A stretch of DNA of 64,000 bases from Termitomyces sp. T153 (taxonomy: Eukaryota > Basidiomycota > Agaricomycetes > Agaricales > Lyophyllaceae). This document shows, piece by piece, positions 1 through 11,965 of the stretch. The stretch lies in NCBI GenBank assembly GCA_018296165.2, contig JACKQL020000016.1, positions 620,001-684,000 on the forward strand. Direction: 5' to 3'. Every line of letters starts with the position of its first letter. The stretch's first letter is position 1. The notes under the pieces are model-generated. The model was given only the letters and a program-made list of their open reading frames with translations. It did not search any database and was not told the DNA's origin. Both the position numbers and the translations under genes were made by a program.

Positions 1-460
1 GATGGAGCATGTAAACCAGGAGTTGGAACAGTATCTCTGCCTCTTCTGCAATGAGCACCAAGATGACTAGGACAAACTCCTCCCCAATGCCAAATTCCAG
101 TACAACAACCATGTTCATGCATCCACCCAATTTTCCCCATTTTTCCTCAATACTGGACAGCACCCACACATGGGTTTTGAACCCTGGGCCTGACCCTCAG
201 AAAATGAGGCAGTAAACAAATTTGTGGACTGGATGAAGAGGTCACAAGAAGAGGCCTGGGCTGCACTGGCAAAGGCAAAAGATGACATGGCACAATACTA
301 TGGCCGTAAGAGGATCCCAAGTGCAGATATCAGCCTGGGGATTGAGTCTACCTGGATGCCTCTGATATTATAACCACCCATCCCTCAAAGAAGCTGTCAC
401 ACTGCCAGTTAGGGCCATTCATAGTGGAAGGACAGGTAGGACCCTTGGCCTATTGACTCT
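1..460 (+). pseudogene. Gypsy integrase, end of catalytic core (decayed)
   Basis: Translation from the second base reads MEHVNQELEQYLCLF, then LPNAKFQYNNHVHASTQ and SPFFLNTGQHPH. This is the end of the integrase core of Gypsy elements, where the family has N-x-E-L-E-Q-Y-L and N-x-x-x-H-x-S-x-x-x-x-P-F. It continues through the KRSQEEAWAALAKAKDD helix and the YYGRKR segment that precede the C-terminal domain. In-frame TAG stops interrupt it near base 68 and again downstream. The matching piece of the second copy is on the minus strand at 11,590-11,965. Family assignment is firm; the protein cannot be functional. Confidence 0.8.
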
Positions 461-468
461 GACTCCCT

Positions 469-768
469 GTGGGGATGTGCCAGCTTCCAGTGTGCAATGT
501 GGTCAAACTTACCATGGCCCCTAAAGATTCTATCCCAGGGCAATGTCTGCCACCTCTGCCACCCCCAGTGGTGGTTAATGACAATAAAGAGTACAAAGTG
601 GAAGAAATTCTGGACAGTCATTTATTCTGGAGACAACTACAGTACAAGGTGAAGTGGAAATGCTATGGAATTGAGGATATTTCCTGGGAGCCACAGGAGA
701 ATGTACATGCCCCCAGACTTGTTAAGAAGTTCCACTGGAGACATCCAGACATGCTGCATGCCATATAA
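469..768 (+). pseudogene. Chromodomain at integrase C-terminus
   Basis: An open stretch of 99 codons ends in a chromodomain. YKVEEILDSHLFWRQLQYKV starts the beta strands, then KWKCYGIEDISWEPQENV contains the aromatic and W-E-P motif of the chromo fold, followed by a short C-terminal helix. In chromoviruses this domain is fused to integrase and steers insertion to chromatin carrying particular histone marks. The ATG at 469 is an internal methionine, not a true start. The usual KWKGY motif reads KWKCY here. Because the integrase upstream is broken, the domain is a relic. Confidence 0.82.
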
Positions 769-857
769 GGAATCTACCCTATCTTGCCAGCAGACCAAGC
801 AATTAGGGACTTCTTCTACCCCACATGTTGAGACGCCACACACTAGAGGGGGGGTGA

Positions 858-1207
858 TGTCAGGGGACTTCCATTGTCAACCTCTGTGACTGGTTCCAGC
901 ACCTCCACAGCTTGTTCGACATTTCTGGGGCTCTTTCCAGAACCCCAGAGTTCTCTGTATTACCTCAGCAACCATTGCTCCAGGGTTAAGAGTAGCTCCA
1001 GTCACCTGTACAGTAGTTCCCATGCCTCTGCCACCTGCTGATGCACTGTGCCAAGCAGCGGGGATCCTTAGACTTGTTCTCTTCAGATTCCCCTCTGCTA
1101 GGTGATTAGTTACCAATTTGTATTGTCATCTACTCCGCTAATATACTTCAGATTCCTCTCTGCTAGCTGTGTGACTCCAATCTGTTGCTCCAGAGGCTGC
1201 CCTTACA
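858..1207 (+). repeat. 3' LTR of the Gypsy chromovirus
   Basis: The LTR starts TGTCAGGGG directly after a run of G (851-854 preceded by AGAGGG), the expected polypurine tract, and ends CCTTACA at 1207. It aligns by eye with the LTR at 14,199-14,442 (reverse strand) over most of its length, including the segment AGACTTGTTCTC. It is about 100 bp longer because a stretch around CAGATTCC-CTCTGCTAG is duplicated with extra sequence. The target duplication cannot be checked because the 5' LTR is outside the window. Confidence 0.75.
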
Positions 1208-1797
1208 GGTACAAGGTGGCATGTGAGCAGTGGCAGCTTATGGAACTGCAACATGAGTTGTGGCAGATGCAATCCTTGGCCTTGATCATGTCCTGCTTGC
1301 CTAGACTGGTGATGGCAAAGACTGTGTGCTCAGCATGATTCTGGTAGTGGAGGACAAGGTCAACCACAGAGCTGATAGCACTGGCCTCATTGGGTGTTCT
1401 GTCAATGTTGAACACTGGAATGGGCTGGGAGAGTGGCTGCATAGTCAGACCCTGGCACTTTACAAACACCAAGTCCAGGAAAAGCCCTGTTGCTCTAAGC
1501 TCTGTGGTTGACCTTGTCCTCCACTACCAGAATCATGCTGAGCACACAGTCTTTGCCATCACCAGTCTAGGCAAGCAGGACATGATCAAGGCCAAGGATT
1601 GCATCTGCCACAACTCATGTTGCAGTTCCATAAGCTGCCACTGCTCACATGCCACCTTGTACCTGTAAGGGCAACCTCCTGGAGTGGCAGCTCAGAGTCA
1701 TGCAGCTAGCAGAGGGGAATATGAAGTATATTAGCAAGTAGACAATGATACAACAGTAACTAATCACCTAGCAGAGGGGAATCTGAAGAGAACATGA
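1075..1797. repeat. Inverted duplication of LTR end plus protease fragment
   Basis: Bases about 1,075-1,385 are repeated in reverse complement at about 1,497-1,797, leaving roughly 110 bp unique in the middle. Each arm carries the last half of the LTR joined to the same antisense retropepsin fragment. The same peptide (SSVVDLVLHYQNHAEHTVFA) is therefore encoded on both strands. The outer parts of the arms match imperfectly, so the duplication is old. It could arise by palindromic rearrangement or by inverted insertion of two related copies. Confidence 0.8.
1208..1500 (-). pseudogene. Gypsy retropepsin fragment
   Basis: On the minus strand the reading PIPVFNIDRTPNEASAISSV, then VDLVLHYQNHAEHTVFA and ITSLGKQDMI matches the C-terminal part of the Gypsy aspartic protease, where the family ends in A-V-T-x-L-G-K-Q-D-(L/I)-I-L-G. 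It breaks off before the usual HNPEIDW segment. The fragment joins the LTR end at 1207 and has a second partial copy on the plus strand at about 1,497-1,668. It is a rearranged scrap of the chromovirus. Confidence 0.65.
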
Positions 1798-1799
1798 GC

Positions 1800-2234
1800 G
1801 AGGAATTTTTTTTCAAGTTTTTGAAGTAACAAGCATTTCAACAGATCAGGTGGGGCAAGTAAATTAATCACTTTTGACTCTTGAGTCTATCAGAGTGTTG
1901 CTTGATTATCATATATCTGTTGCTTCTACTTATATGTGCCTTTTCTTGGCCAAGTTCACACTATCTTCAGGAAATTGGGGTGAAGCTTGCTTCCAGCCAA
2001 TTTCTGGTGATACCTGGACATATCGAGCCAGTCTTATACACCAGTTGAATCAGGAACAAAGATAAAGGAAAGGTCATCTTGCTCCAGAGAATTAGGTCTT
2101 TCTTCATGGAAGGCAGATTTCAACTTCTTTCTTTCAACTGTAAGCAAAGCAAATTTGACTTTTTTTGTCAGAGGAGACATGAAGGATTGTTGTAAACTGA
2201 ACAGATAATTCGGGTAATTGACGGCTTAAAAGCC
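1800..2234. other. Intergenic, no feature recognised
   Basis: AT-rich sequence between the retrotransposon debris and the transporter. CpG becomes more frequent toward 2,200, marking the edge of the depleted block. One 63-codon open frame at 1,874-2,065 has no recognisable motif and I do not call it a gene. Confidence 0.5.
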
Positions 2235-4118
2235 TTATCTCCTTGTCAATGCAGTTTCTTTGATGAAAATCAAGGAGAGAAATGCTAAACTCGCCATTCC
2301 AACGGTAAAAGTGAAAGTCGCCTGCACTGCTTCCAAGTAAGCAGCCCTGACAATGACCCGAGTCACAGGCTCTAATTTATTAATGTAATCGAGTGATTCC
2401 CTCACATGGAGGATAATCTGGACGAGCCATACTATCAACATTGACCAGACAAAAACATAAATACCATACCTGCTCAATGTTTTTGCCGGACAAACGACGG
2501 CGAAGATCTGTGCGAAGAACCTCTTGGACAACGGTACTCCCAACAGAGACGCCAACGACAGATCCGAGAGAACGAAAAAGATATGAAACTAGATCATCAC
2601 TGAACCTGCATCTCCAGTGAAGCGGAGAAGAGAAAACAGACCAGCAGTTGCAGTGGCCTGGTCTTCTGGGCCAGCATTGGCGATCAAGGCGATTAAGCTT
2701 GTGGTGATTCCGCTTCCTGGCCAAAAAGCTCAGTGCATTTCTTGATACCCTTTGAAGATGATAGGCCCCCACCATTTCCGACACTTGAGATAAAGAGACT
2801 TAGGTAAAGTTTTAAGTGGACAGAAAGGTAGTTGACGCATTGCTGACTGACCTACGGCAAACGGAAGCATGGTTCCCAAGGCAGCTCTTGTCGACAACTT
2901 GACAAGACCCGTCGCGAGGAACTGCGAGCCATATCCAAACATTGTGATAAGGTAGAACTTGCCCGTAGCCTTGTTGACAAAAAGCCTAACAAACCACCAA
3001 CAACGCAAAGGACGAGCCAAAGTCCCGCCTCAGCCGCTGTGTTACCATGTACAGCTTGCAGATATAATGACACATGAAAGATCAAGTTCATGCCAACTGC
3101 GACACCGAAAAAATTTACGAGATAACCCGCAATGAGAGACCGATTGAAGATAATTCGCTTGGGCGCGAAAGGTTCACTGGCAATCCGCAACTCAATGGCT
3201 CCAAAGAGGATGAAGAACAAAGCAAATGAACTGAATGAGAGCAATGTGACAGAATCGTTCCATGAGATGTTCCCGCCGTGATCAAGGCCGAAAAGTAAGG
3301 AAAATACGGTGATGATCAGGGCAAGAGACCCAGTAAAGTCGACGCGTTTAAGCTTTGCCGAAAAGTCCGAGGGGCCGGACTTGGGCAAATGAAGACCAAA
3401 AGAGACGGAAGCGATCGCCATGAGCGTTAACGGAAATTGGAGAAGAAAAGCCCTGCAAGTTGTCATCAGTGTATAGACGAGGTAAATCTTGTGGTCGAGA
3501 CCCACCAACGCCAACCAATACTATCTGCTAATAATCCACCTAAAGGTGCACCTGATGCTGATCCCATCGTCCAGATGATATTGAGGATACCTTGCCACGT
3601 GCCACGTGAACGTAAGGGAACTACATCAGAGACTATGATACTGACAAGTCTGAAAGCTTAATATAAGCATCCATCAAAGCTACTTGAGGAAAGGCACGCA
3701 CGTCTACATCCCACCACTTCCAATAACAGCAAAAGCTCGACTTATAATCAGCTCGTTCATGCTGCGAGCGAGGCCACATCCCAGGCATCCGATTGCGAAA
3801 ATAGTGTAGGCGAATAGAAGACAGCTCTTACGGCCGAAGATATCGCTCAATTCACCATAAAGTGGTCTAATATGGGAAAATAAGATCAGCGGTGTGTATG
3901 TATGAGCGCATGCGCGACATACTGGAAACTAGTAGTTGTCAACATGTACGCCGTCGCTATCCAGCTAGTATTATGAAGTTGATTGAATTCGCTTCCTATC
4001 ACTGCATACGCTGTCCAAAAGCATTAGGTGACACGAGACAGGTGCGCCAAGTACAGAGTGACTTACCAGACACTACAATTGTTCCGTCCATTGCGCACAA
4101 ATAAATTCCAATGGTCAT
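2235..4118 (-). CDS. DHA2-family MFS transporter, probably damaged
   Basis: This encodes a 14-helix drug:H+ antiporter-type MFS permease. Exons read from 4,118: MTIGIYLCAMDGTIVV (helix 1); WIATAYMLTTTSFQ; the loop 2-3 signature PLYGELSDIFGRKS; SRAFAVIGSGGM; VVPLRSRGTWQGILNIIWTM; then later helices to SLAFLSLIFIKETAL. At least five short GT-AG introns are visible, for example between IIWTMGSASGAPLGG...WRW and AFLLQFPL, and between ATATA and SYLFRSLG. Two defects are apparent: an in-frame TAG (4,128-4,130) just upstream of the only nearby ATG, where relatives continue, and a frame change between CVVGGLLGF and VNKATGKFY near 2,970. It is probably a recent pseudogene or needs unusual splicing. 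The substrate cannot be told from sequence. Confidence 0.75.
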
Positions 4119-4627
4119 AGGTATCAACTACTCGGCATCCGTCATCAGTGCCCTTTGTATGAGCTGTCCCATTGAACCGACCAAAGTTATGTATAATTTT
4201 ATAGAGCTTTCGGGTTTGGCAGCTTCCTGGTCTTCAACGCACCCATTGTGAAAGGCGGATCTCTCCGAGTCGGCATAGAGGTGATGCCTCGTGTGGCATT
4301 GTTATCTAGTAGCCTCTCAAAACTTGTTTGAGATGTAAGGTCAACAACTGACGAGACCGCCCAAGCGCACTGTGATGAGATGAAACGACGTGGAAAGAGG
4401 AGATAAAACTACATGGAAGTCGTAGAAGAGGGCTCAAAAATATGTTCAATGAATCACGTGTTGCAAGGAAATATGTGTTCACTTCCGTTCCCGTTCCTAT
4501 CTCCTGAAGCCAAACGGGGGTAATGTCGTCATATGCTATTGCGACTAAGTGCTTAAGTATCTGGAGGAAGTGGATGAATAAATACAGTTGTTTATTTACA
4601 CTACATATCATACATAGTTTTCGGTTT

Positions 4628-6260
4628 CTATATCCGGGTGTGTATTTCCGCTTTCATCAGCCGCAATTCTGCCATTTCAATGTCGTTCAATGATGTCTGT
4701 CCTAATGGATTGACTATACTCCATGGTCTACCAGTACTGACAGGCGAAGACAGATGTCCAGAAAGCTTCACCGAATCACCAGCCAGATCGAGTTCTCTGT
4801 TCACATTGCGAACATTCAAGCTAATTCGATTTCCCATGACACAGGACATCGTAACTGAGAATCCGATCGGAATCTCCAGAAGGTTCTGCCGGAGAGAATT
4901 GGATTTCAGTTGACTGACAGTCGAGGATGGAGAACATACTGGGGCAATCAAGAAGATTAGAAAATTTGTGAGGTACGTAGCAAACAAACTATTGAGAAAA
5001 GAGTTCTGGTGAGAGAAATCGAGGCAGGATCCAGAGAGACCATACACGACAAAGTAGAGCACAGAGTCACGAATGATAATTTGGACGAGATGATGTCCTG
5101 GGAGAATTGATGGAGAGGTAGATCTGAACGTCTCGTAACCTTTGTACACGGCTAGAAAGCAAAGGAGACTCTCAAATGCTAGCATGGGTATCCAGAAGGC
5201 ATAAAAGTGCGTGTCGACGTTTTCTGGTACGCAAAATATCAGACCCCGAAATGGCAGAGCACTTGCTGTGGATATAATCATCTAGCGTAAGATTTCGTAC
5301 GTGATCTGTATTCCAAATGTGACAGACCTTTAATTCTAGACAGTACAATTCCCATAATTGTCGCAGAGGTTGACGTTGTGAATATGAAAGAGACCCCCAT
5401 TAACACCAAAACCTTTTTGTTGAGAGAATACATGGCGTAGATCCGCGTTTGAAGAATAACTGGGAGAACATTGAGCCTAATTCGCAGATAGCAGTCGAAC
5501 TGACCTTCAGCTATCATACATGCAATGAGACCAGCACAGCCCTGCCATCGAAAGAACTGAAGACCTATTGTACAACCATTCTTCAGTAAGGATGTGAGAA
5601 ATCAAGCCAGGGGCATACAGCTGAGCGAATGGTCAGATCAAATCATCACGATTATCAACATAACCTACAACTATGGGTTCCGACATGTATCAAATCAGTG
5701 ATTCGTGATATGTATGAAAAACGGCTCTTACAGAATTTTTGAGATGTGGGAAGAAAAGACCTACCACGACTTGTCAGTCTCCACCTCCCATAAAAAGTGG
5801 GGCAGAGACATACCACAATTGTTGACACTGGGACCAGCGAAATGGAAGATGATTGATTGTATCTAATCTCCCAAGGCAGAGCACGTACATGACACATATC
5901 AATCCGTAGTAGCGATTCTGGAAGATATATAAGTGCCGAAACGACGATGAATCCTTCGGATGCTCACTAAAAGAAATAGAACCTTTCCCCAAGTCCAAGC
6001 GCTTTTCTACACACTCGTCAGCATACGGTCACCCAGGTTAACAAAATTTTCGAGGACCCAGATGAGTTTTATCTATCGGTCCAGTGATGAGTAAGCCGCC
6101 CAGAGAGATGCAAATATGACAGACTTCATCGTCGAGTGTTACCACTTCATAGAAAGTTGAAATGAGTCACCTCGAAGATACGATACACGATACACACGAT
6201 GATCGTAGATGATAATGGTTCCGGATGCAACTGGGAAAGTTGAAATTCCCGATAATAGAG
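4628..6260 (-). CDS. DUF6533-type multi-pass membrane protein
   Basis: This is a basidiomycete-specific integral membrane protein of unknown function. Pieces in order on the minus strand: LDDEV (about 6,135), YIFQNRYYGLICVMYV (about 5,900), FFRWQGCAGLIACMIAE (about 5,530), LQTRIYAMYSLNKKVLVLMG (5,450-5,390), then a long exon 5,282-4,628 with FYAFWIPMLAFESLLCFLAV, SVLYFVVYGLSG, SLFATYLTNFLIFLIAP and the family's end IPIGFSVTMSCVMGNRISLN. Introns separate the exons (for instance about 5,283-5,329). The start codon and first exon are uncertain, so the upper limit is approximate. It shares orientation with the MFS gene, with about 0.5 kb between them. Confidence 0.7.
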
Positions 6261-6419
6261 GGAATGGTATAAACACTCACGCTGTGAGTAACGTGTGGCC
6301 TGAATATCATGTAAACCGGAAACGAAAGTGCTCGGCAAGCTCATCTGAGGGGAGGTTCGTCTGTCTAGAGGATACTCAGAGAAAGGGAACAGAAAGGGAA
6401 AATTGTGCGAACTTCTAAG

Positions 6420-8240
6420 TATGTTGGCGCTTGACGGCCATTATGAACTTGAATCAGGTACACAAAGATGATCTCACGCACATATCTAAATTAAAAGGAA
6501 ACGGAAGCAAGTATTCCCATTAAAGGAAAAGTCAAATGTACACGTGAACAGCTGTGTTTCCGACCATTCGTGCTATCAGTCAGTCGAAGAGTATCGAAGA
6601 TAGCATCCTTGGGTCAAGCGAAAGAGACTTGGCGAGCCTTTGCAGTTTTTATACTTGCTCGTTTCCGGACATCCACTTTCGTGAACGGGAAGTATCCTCG
6701 ATGAATTATGTCCCTGTTCCTAGTAGTAAGCAGCATTGATATCAAGAGGCTAACAACATGATAGATCGATTATTGTAGGTACTGTAAAGACTTGTCGGTC
6801 TCTTGACTCTCGCGATGTGTTCCAAGATGTGCCGTGTGACTGACCAGATGACAGTGTCCACACATTCTACGCATCTTGATGGTACTACGGTGATAATCAT
6901 GGTTAAAATTGGGTTATGCATATTATTTCCGCGGGTGTTAAAGTGGCACGACAAGAGTGCTGTGTGGGATGACATGGAAGATCAGTTGTTCTTGAACAGC
7001 ATCACAAAATTGCGTAAGAACGACCTACAAAGCGATAGGAAGGCAATGCGTGGATATGATTGGCAATAGATCATCATAAAATTCGTTGAACTGAAGGAAG
7101 ATTTGACTCTCAACCGAGGAACAATGATGTTTATTTGTGAAGCACAGACAGTTGGAAAAGCGAGAGAGCAGGATGGTCCACAATCGATGGTCTCTATCGC
7201 ACCAACAGAATAATAGATCGGACCATCGCAGTAGTCACACGCTCAGCGCTCAGCGCTGTCATGACGTTGAATCCGAGAACCATGGAATTCTACCGCAAGA
7301 ATACAAGACACAAGCTCCGAATTTGGCCTTAAGCTTTGAGCGGCAGATCGTGGGACCGAAAATGACACTCTTGAAGTATCCCGTCACAAAAGCTTGGTAT
7401 GAATGCAGTTACGGCACGGGTAATTCAGAGTCCGGAGAATTCCGTACAATGACAGAGGCGCCACAATAACTAATCTCATTCTCTGGACAACTTCTAGTCT
7501 GCACCCTGCTGTTCTGACATTTCTGGATGCTTCAACAGTACTATCGCTCCCTTGTAGCTCGGTGTTCCGTCGGAGAAAAAAAGGTTTCCTCAAGAATTGT
7601 TTCAATAGAGTCAAGATACACTACCTGAGGGGATTCGAGCTTACCAATCAAGATTTGTCCTCGTTGTCGAGTCCCCCTCGTCGAGGATGTTCAAGGCGTT
7701 GTCCACCCTTGGCGATTCCGGCAAAGCGGGGGTTTAATCTCCTTGCAATCATGACCCGTCTGGACCCTCACAAAACTGACCCGAGCGGAGCCTGAAGTGA
7801 GGATGACGAACTTGTTATATCCCGACTGGAGGTTACTTATGGGTTATGGAACCCCCAAAAGCTTATGGATTATGCAATATTGGGAGTGACCCATAATTCC
7901 CTGCAAACATACTTGTTCAGGCTGTGGGTTATTGCGGGTTATGGGTTATAAGAGCTATGTGTTACGAGAGCTGTGACTAGAGAGGAGAAAAAAGAAATTG
8001 CTGGACCAGGGAATGAAAGACCCCAACCATTTTGCTTCATATATTGGTTGTTAGCATAGTTACAATGACAAAAACATGATTCTAGCTTAATCTAAGTCTG
8101 ATCTACGACCCTACAACAACCTCCCTGATAACCCATAATCCTCCATAAACTATCTAATTTGGCCTGAACCAACTGCTATGGGTCATGAGAGCTTCGACTG
8201 TAATCTCCTTTGTTTTTCCTGTGTGCATGAATGATCAGGC
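6420..8240. other. Gene-poor host DNA; degenerate TTATGGG-rich patch
   Basis: CpG content is normal here, unlike the flanking repeats, but no open frame shows a recognisable domain; the longest is 110 codons at 7,137-7,469. Around 7,830-7,960 the word GGGTTATGG recurs with variation, and its reverse complement AACCCATAA appears near 8,130. This could be the remains of a small inverted-repeat element. I see no tRNA or other RNA gene. Confidence 0.45.
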
Positions 8241-9757
8241 ACAATGATTTTGTTAGAAAATTCTCATAACAGTCAAAATCTACATCTGATCCATGAAATC
8301 GGAGATTTCCCTGATCAAATCATGCATATCTTCACTCCCATTTGGAGGCCGAATACCTGTACCATGGTGAAACCACCCGATGAAGCCAGTTTCGGGTCCA
8401 GGTATAATTTGATCCAAATATTACTAAATACATAAAATATAGGTAATGGCAGGGAGGGTTACTCAAAAAACTGTGTGTACCCTATTGGAGTAGTGTAAAT
8501 CACTTTAAGAACTAGATTTACTAATGAGTATTCTGTTGTATCTGGGAGGAAAACTCAATGGCACAAGGAGAGACAGTCCTCTCATGTCACATTATCTTCA
8601 TTTTGGGCTGCTGTATTGGTCTTGTGCAAACATTTTCTTTGAAGTTGGTCAGATCAAGACCAGATTGAGACCAGATTTCAATCAAGTTCCAACTGGGTCC
8701 TGATTAAACCAGATTCACCAGGAAGGAAATTCATCTAACTGGAACCTTGGTTGCAATCTGATTGAAAAAACAACCTATAATTTCTAACACTTGCTTTCAA
8801 GTTGGAGCTGTCTTCTCCTAATCCTTCCAAACTCTTGTGGAGTAAACCAGGTAGATCTCATGTGACATTCTTCCTTTCTGAAGAAACCTAGCTAACAGGT
8901 TTCATAACCAAAACATCTTTTGCATGGGTTGGGACCTGACTGACATATTCTCTGGCAAATATCCCATTAATTGAGCTTGAGACCAACATTGAAAGTATCA
9001 TTCAGGATGCATTTATTCCTTTTACTATCACCTGTTACAACCTGCACAGGATAATAGGACTAATCCATGACTAGATCAAGAGTGCAGCTTTCATTGTGCT
9101 GTTTTTGGAATTGCAGTGCTTGCTCTGATCTTTTTCATCTGTTTATAAGAATGAAATTATAAGTGTAATGTAATGGATCAAAAAGACTCCCACAATGCAT
9201 GAAGCACAAAAGGAAAAGATAGAAGGAACCTTCTTAACCACTTATGACTACTAAAGCATTCCAAAATCAGTGTTTCCACTGACAAGCAACATGTTTCATG
9301 TTACTGGGCTTGATATGACTGGTTCATGACATGTGTATGAACATGTCATCACACACAGATCATGTGAAGACAATCAACAGATTGTATCAAGAAAAACAGA
9401 AATATCTGAGTGGACCTTTTTCACACAAACAAGCTAAATGTTTCCTCTTTCTTCCCATTTCTTCTCTGGAAATCTCTATTTAAATGGGGCACAAGTGCAA
9501 AGCACTACTAGCCAAGACAATAGAGATCCAAAACAACATAACTCACCTAGTAAAGGAGCTTATTAATGTTAAAGGAGAGTGGAATAAGTATCAATAAGCT
9601 CTTTTAACAAACAGTAAGTAGGGCTGCACACTGCTTTTTATAGTCTACAGATGCCATACATGGCTACTATAATGTAATGTTTCCATTACACAGTCATATC
9701 AATTGATTGAGCTGCTAGTTCCACCTTTGGGGGTGATGGGGGTAGCAACAATAGTTG
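8241..9757. other. CpG-depleted AT-rich repeat DNA
   Basis: No gene is visible. CG dinucleotides nearly vanish at about 8.4 kb and stay rare up to 15.83 kb. Loosely repeated words such as AGACCAGATT occur at 8,650-8,770. I read this as old methylated transposon sequence decayed past recognition. Confidence 0.5.
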
Positions 9758-10252
9758 CTACAGCCACATCCAAAGGGCCAGGGGTCTGGGATCTGTTACC
9801 TCTGAGCTGGCAGTGGTGAGGGCAGAAGCCTCTTTGTGAGAGTCCAGTTCCATGGACTCCTCAGTATTTGCAGTCTGAGAGGGCATGACAGGTGCTAGAT
9901 GGGCTGAGAGATGTTGCTGCTGCCAACAAGGAGGGCCCAGCCTCAGTTGGGGCTGCACCAGGGTAAGTGGAGCCAGAAAATGACTCCTCCACTGCAGCCA
10001 GTGAGGCATGCACCACCTCTGCTGGTCATTGTCAGAGGTGAGTAGATATGGTTGATTTTCCATAGTGCAGCCATTCAAAGGTACATTTCCATAGTGCAGC
10101 CATTCAAAGGTACACAAGGGGCAGTGGCCATGGCTCTCATGGATCTGGAGGAGCACTTGGAAGTGCTTCCAATTGTTGGCAGCAGGTTTGTACCACCCAG
10201 CATACTTGGCAGGGCAGGAGGTTTGCCCATTAGCCTGAGTTGATGATGGCAT
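9758..10252 (-). pseudogene. 164-codon open frame in repeat DNA, unknown
   Basis: The minus-strand frame begins MPSSTQANGQTSCPAKYAG and ends PRPLALWMWL. It is rich in H, Q, W and C and lies in CpG-depleted sequence just downstream of the Gypsy relic. A 27-bp tandem duplication at about 10,062-10,115 (CATAGTGCAGCCATTCAAAG twice) adds a repeated FEWLHYGNVPLNG-like peptide. I recognise no domain. It could be a decayed Gag of another element or a chance frame, so I treat it as unproven. Confidence 0.3.
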
Positions 10253-11049
10253 TCATTGTTGACACCTGTGTTATATATTAGGTATATGCATAGTTCACCT
10301 ACATTGGAGGAATACAGTTGGTAAGGAGGTCACAAATGACCTCCATTTCACTGAGATTGGTTATCTGGGTAGGCTGGATGTTCAGCCTATGCAAGGTGAA
10401 AGTATAGAGAGTGAATGCATTGAACTCCCCTACCTCCTGGTGGGATGTAATGGAGTGCTCTGTTACTATTCTTTAGTTGCATTCTTTAGAATACTGTCAT
10501 TATTTAATATTACTATCATTATTATGGTAGCATCACCTGACACTACCTATAAAGACCTTTACTGTATTTACTGTATTTACATAAGAGAGCACCTTACTTC
10601 ATACTTTGTAGACAGAATCACAACTGTTTTTGACTTACAAGGTGTGAAGCATAAGCAACACAATTTGTAATGGAAATGTTCTGTTTTTTGAAGTAAAATG
10701 AGCATGGACTCATTTGCAAAGCAGAAGCCAAACTTTCAAAAAGAAGTTCACTGCCACTAGTTACAATGAGAACATTCAAATTTCAACATTCACCTTCCTC
10801 AATAGGCACAATCATGACTATGAAAGGTCAGGTGTCCAGGCCTAGGTCCAGACCAGAGTTCAATGGAGCACTGCAGAGTGTTCCACAGGAGACATCAGAT
10901 CTTGCCATGTCACACCATGACATGGGAAGAGAGAGTGGTGTCATGCCATGAGGGCTGCCAGCAGCTACTCTTATTAGACCACCTGGAAGGGTTCATGCAG
11001 GCATCACTTCTGAAGGCACTCAAGTGCCTTCTGACTGGTTACACCCTCC

Positions 11050-11500
11050 ATTAGTGAGATGGGATAGATTCCCCAGATGGCATGCAGTGCATCTGGGTGC
11101 TTCTAATGGAACTCCCTGATAAGCCCTGGAGTGTGCACTTTCCTGCAGTTCCCAGGAGATGTCCTCAATTCTGTAACCCTTCCACTTCACTTTGTATTGT
11201 AGTTGTCACTGGAGTAAACAGCTATCCAGGATCTCCTTTACCTCATACTCCTTGCTATTCTTAACCACCACTGGGGGTGGCAGGGGTGATGGACATTACC
11301 CTGGGATAGGGTCCTTCAGGGCTGGAGTCAACTTGACCACATTAAACACCAGGTGGAGCTGGCACATCCCCATGGGAGCTGGAGTCAATAGGCTAGGGGC
11401 CCTACTTGTCATTCCACTGTGAATGGTCCCAATTGGTGGTACAAGAGCTTTTTTGATGGTTGGGTAGTTATAATATTGGAGGCATCCAGGTAGACTCAAT
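11050..11500 (-). pseudogene. Chromodomain and integrase tail of the Gypsy relic
   Basis: The minus strand reads MGMCQLHLVFNVVKLTPALK, then PPPVVVKNSKEYEVKEILDS, a stop, LQYKVKWKGYRIEDISWEL and ESAHS. This is the same chromodomain as at 469-768, here with the canonical KWKGY. The in-frame TGA within the domain fits TGG or CGA decay. Homology to the first copy stops near 11,045, after the equivalent of HPDMLHAI. Confidence 0.75.
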
Positions 11501-11589
11501 CTCCAGACTGGTAGAGCAGATATTTGTGCTCTGGGGTCCTCCCATAGTCATAGTATTGCACCATGTCATTCTTTGCCTTTGCCAGCACT

Positions 11590-11965
11590 GCTCAGACCTC
11601 CTCCTGTGACCTCTTCATCTGGTCTACAAAGTACTTCACTGCTTCATCCTCCAAGGGTTTGGCCTGGGGTTTGAAACTCATGTGCAGGTGCCATCCAGTG
11701 TTGAGGAAGAAGGGGGAGACTTGGGTGGATGTGTGAACATGGTTGTTGTACTGGAACTCAGCATTGGGGAGGAGCTCATCCAAATCATCCTGGCACTCAT
11801 TGCAGGAGAGGCAGAGGTACTGCTCCAACTCCTGGTTTACACATTTGGTCTGGTTGTTGGACTGTGGGTGGTAGGCAGTGGAGGTGTGGAGCTTCATGCC
11901 AAGTAGTCAGTAGAATTCCCTGGTGAAGTTCACTACAAACTGTGGTCCCTGGTCAGAGACATCAG
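11590..11965 (-). pseudogene. Integrase core, C-terminal half
   Basis: It reads SDQGPQFVVNFTREFY, then LLGMKLHTSTAYHPQSNNQT, NQELEQYLCLSCNECQDDLD and LLPNAEFQYNNHVHTSTQ. The aspartate of SDxGPQF and the glutamate of NQELE are two of the three DDE residues of retroviral-type integrases. The first aspartate lies in the flipped neighbouring segment (VDFIIQL), so the catalytic triad is split between strands. One in-frame TGA occurs after FTREFY. Confidence 0.8.

Larger units (their letters stand above)
1..1207 (+). mobile_element. Ty3/Gypsy chromovirus, 3' portion
   Basis: This is the 3' part of a chromodomain-containing Gypsy LTR retrotransposon that enters from beyond the left edge. In order it shows the end of the integrase core, the integrase C-terminal region, a chromodomain, a G-rich polypurine tract (about 846-857) and an LTR that begins TGTCAGGGG at 858. 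The order integrase, chromodomain, LTR is diagnostic of chromoviruses. CpG is almost absent and the reading frame is broken by stops, so the copy is dead. A related copy lies on the opposite strand at 11.0-14.4 kb. The 5' part is outside the window. Confidence 0.85.

Noticed and set aside
2852..3514. A 220-residue open frame starting MALVGLDHKIYLVYTL as a complete protein
   Set aside because: Its first 20 residues are translation of a GT-AG intron (GTGGGTCTC to TTGCAG), and the real exon upstream reads WTMGSASGAPLGG. The frame is one exon of the MFS transporter.
7815..8190. A miniature inverted-repeat element built on GGGTTATGG
   Set aside because: Similar words occur in both orientations but I could not find matching ends or a target duplication.
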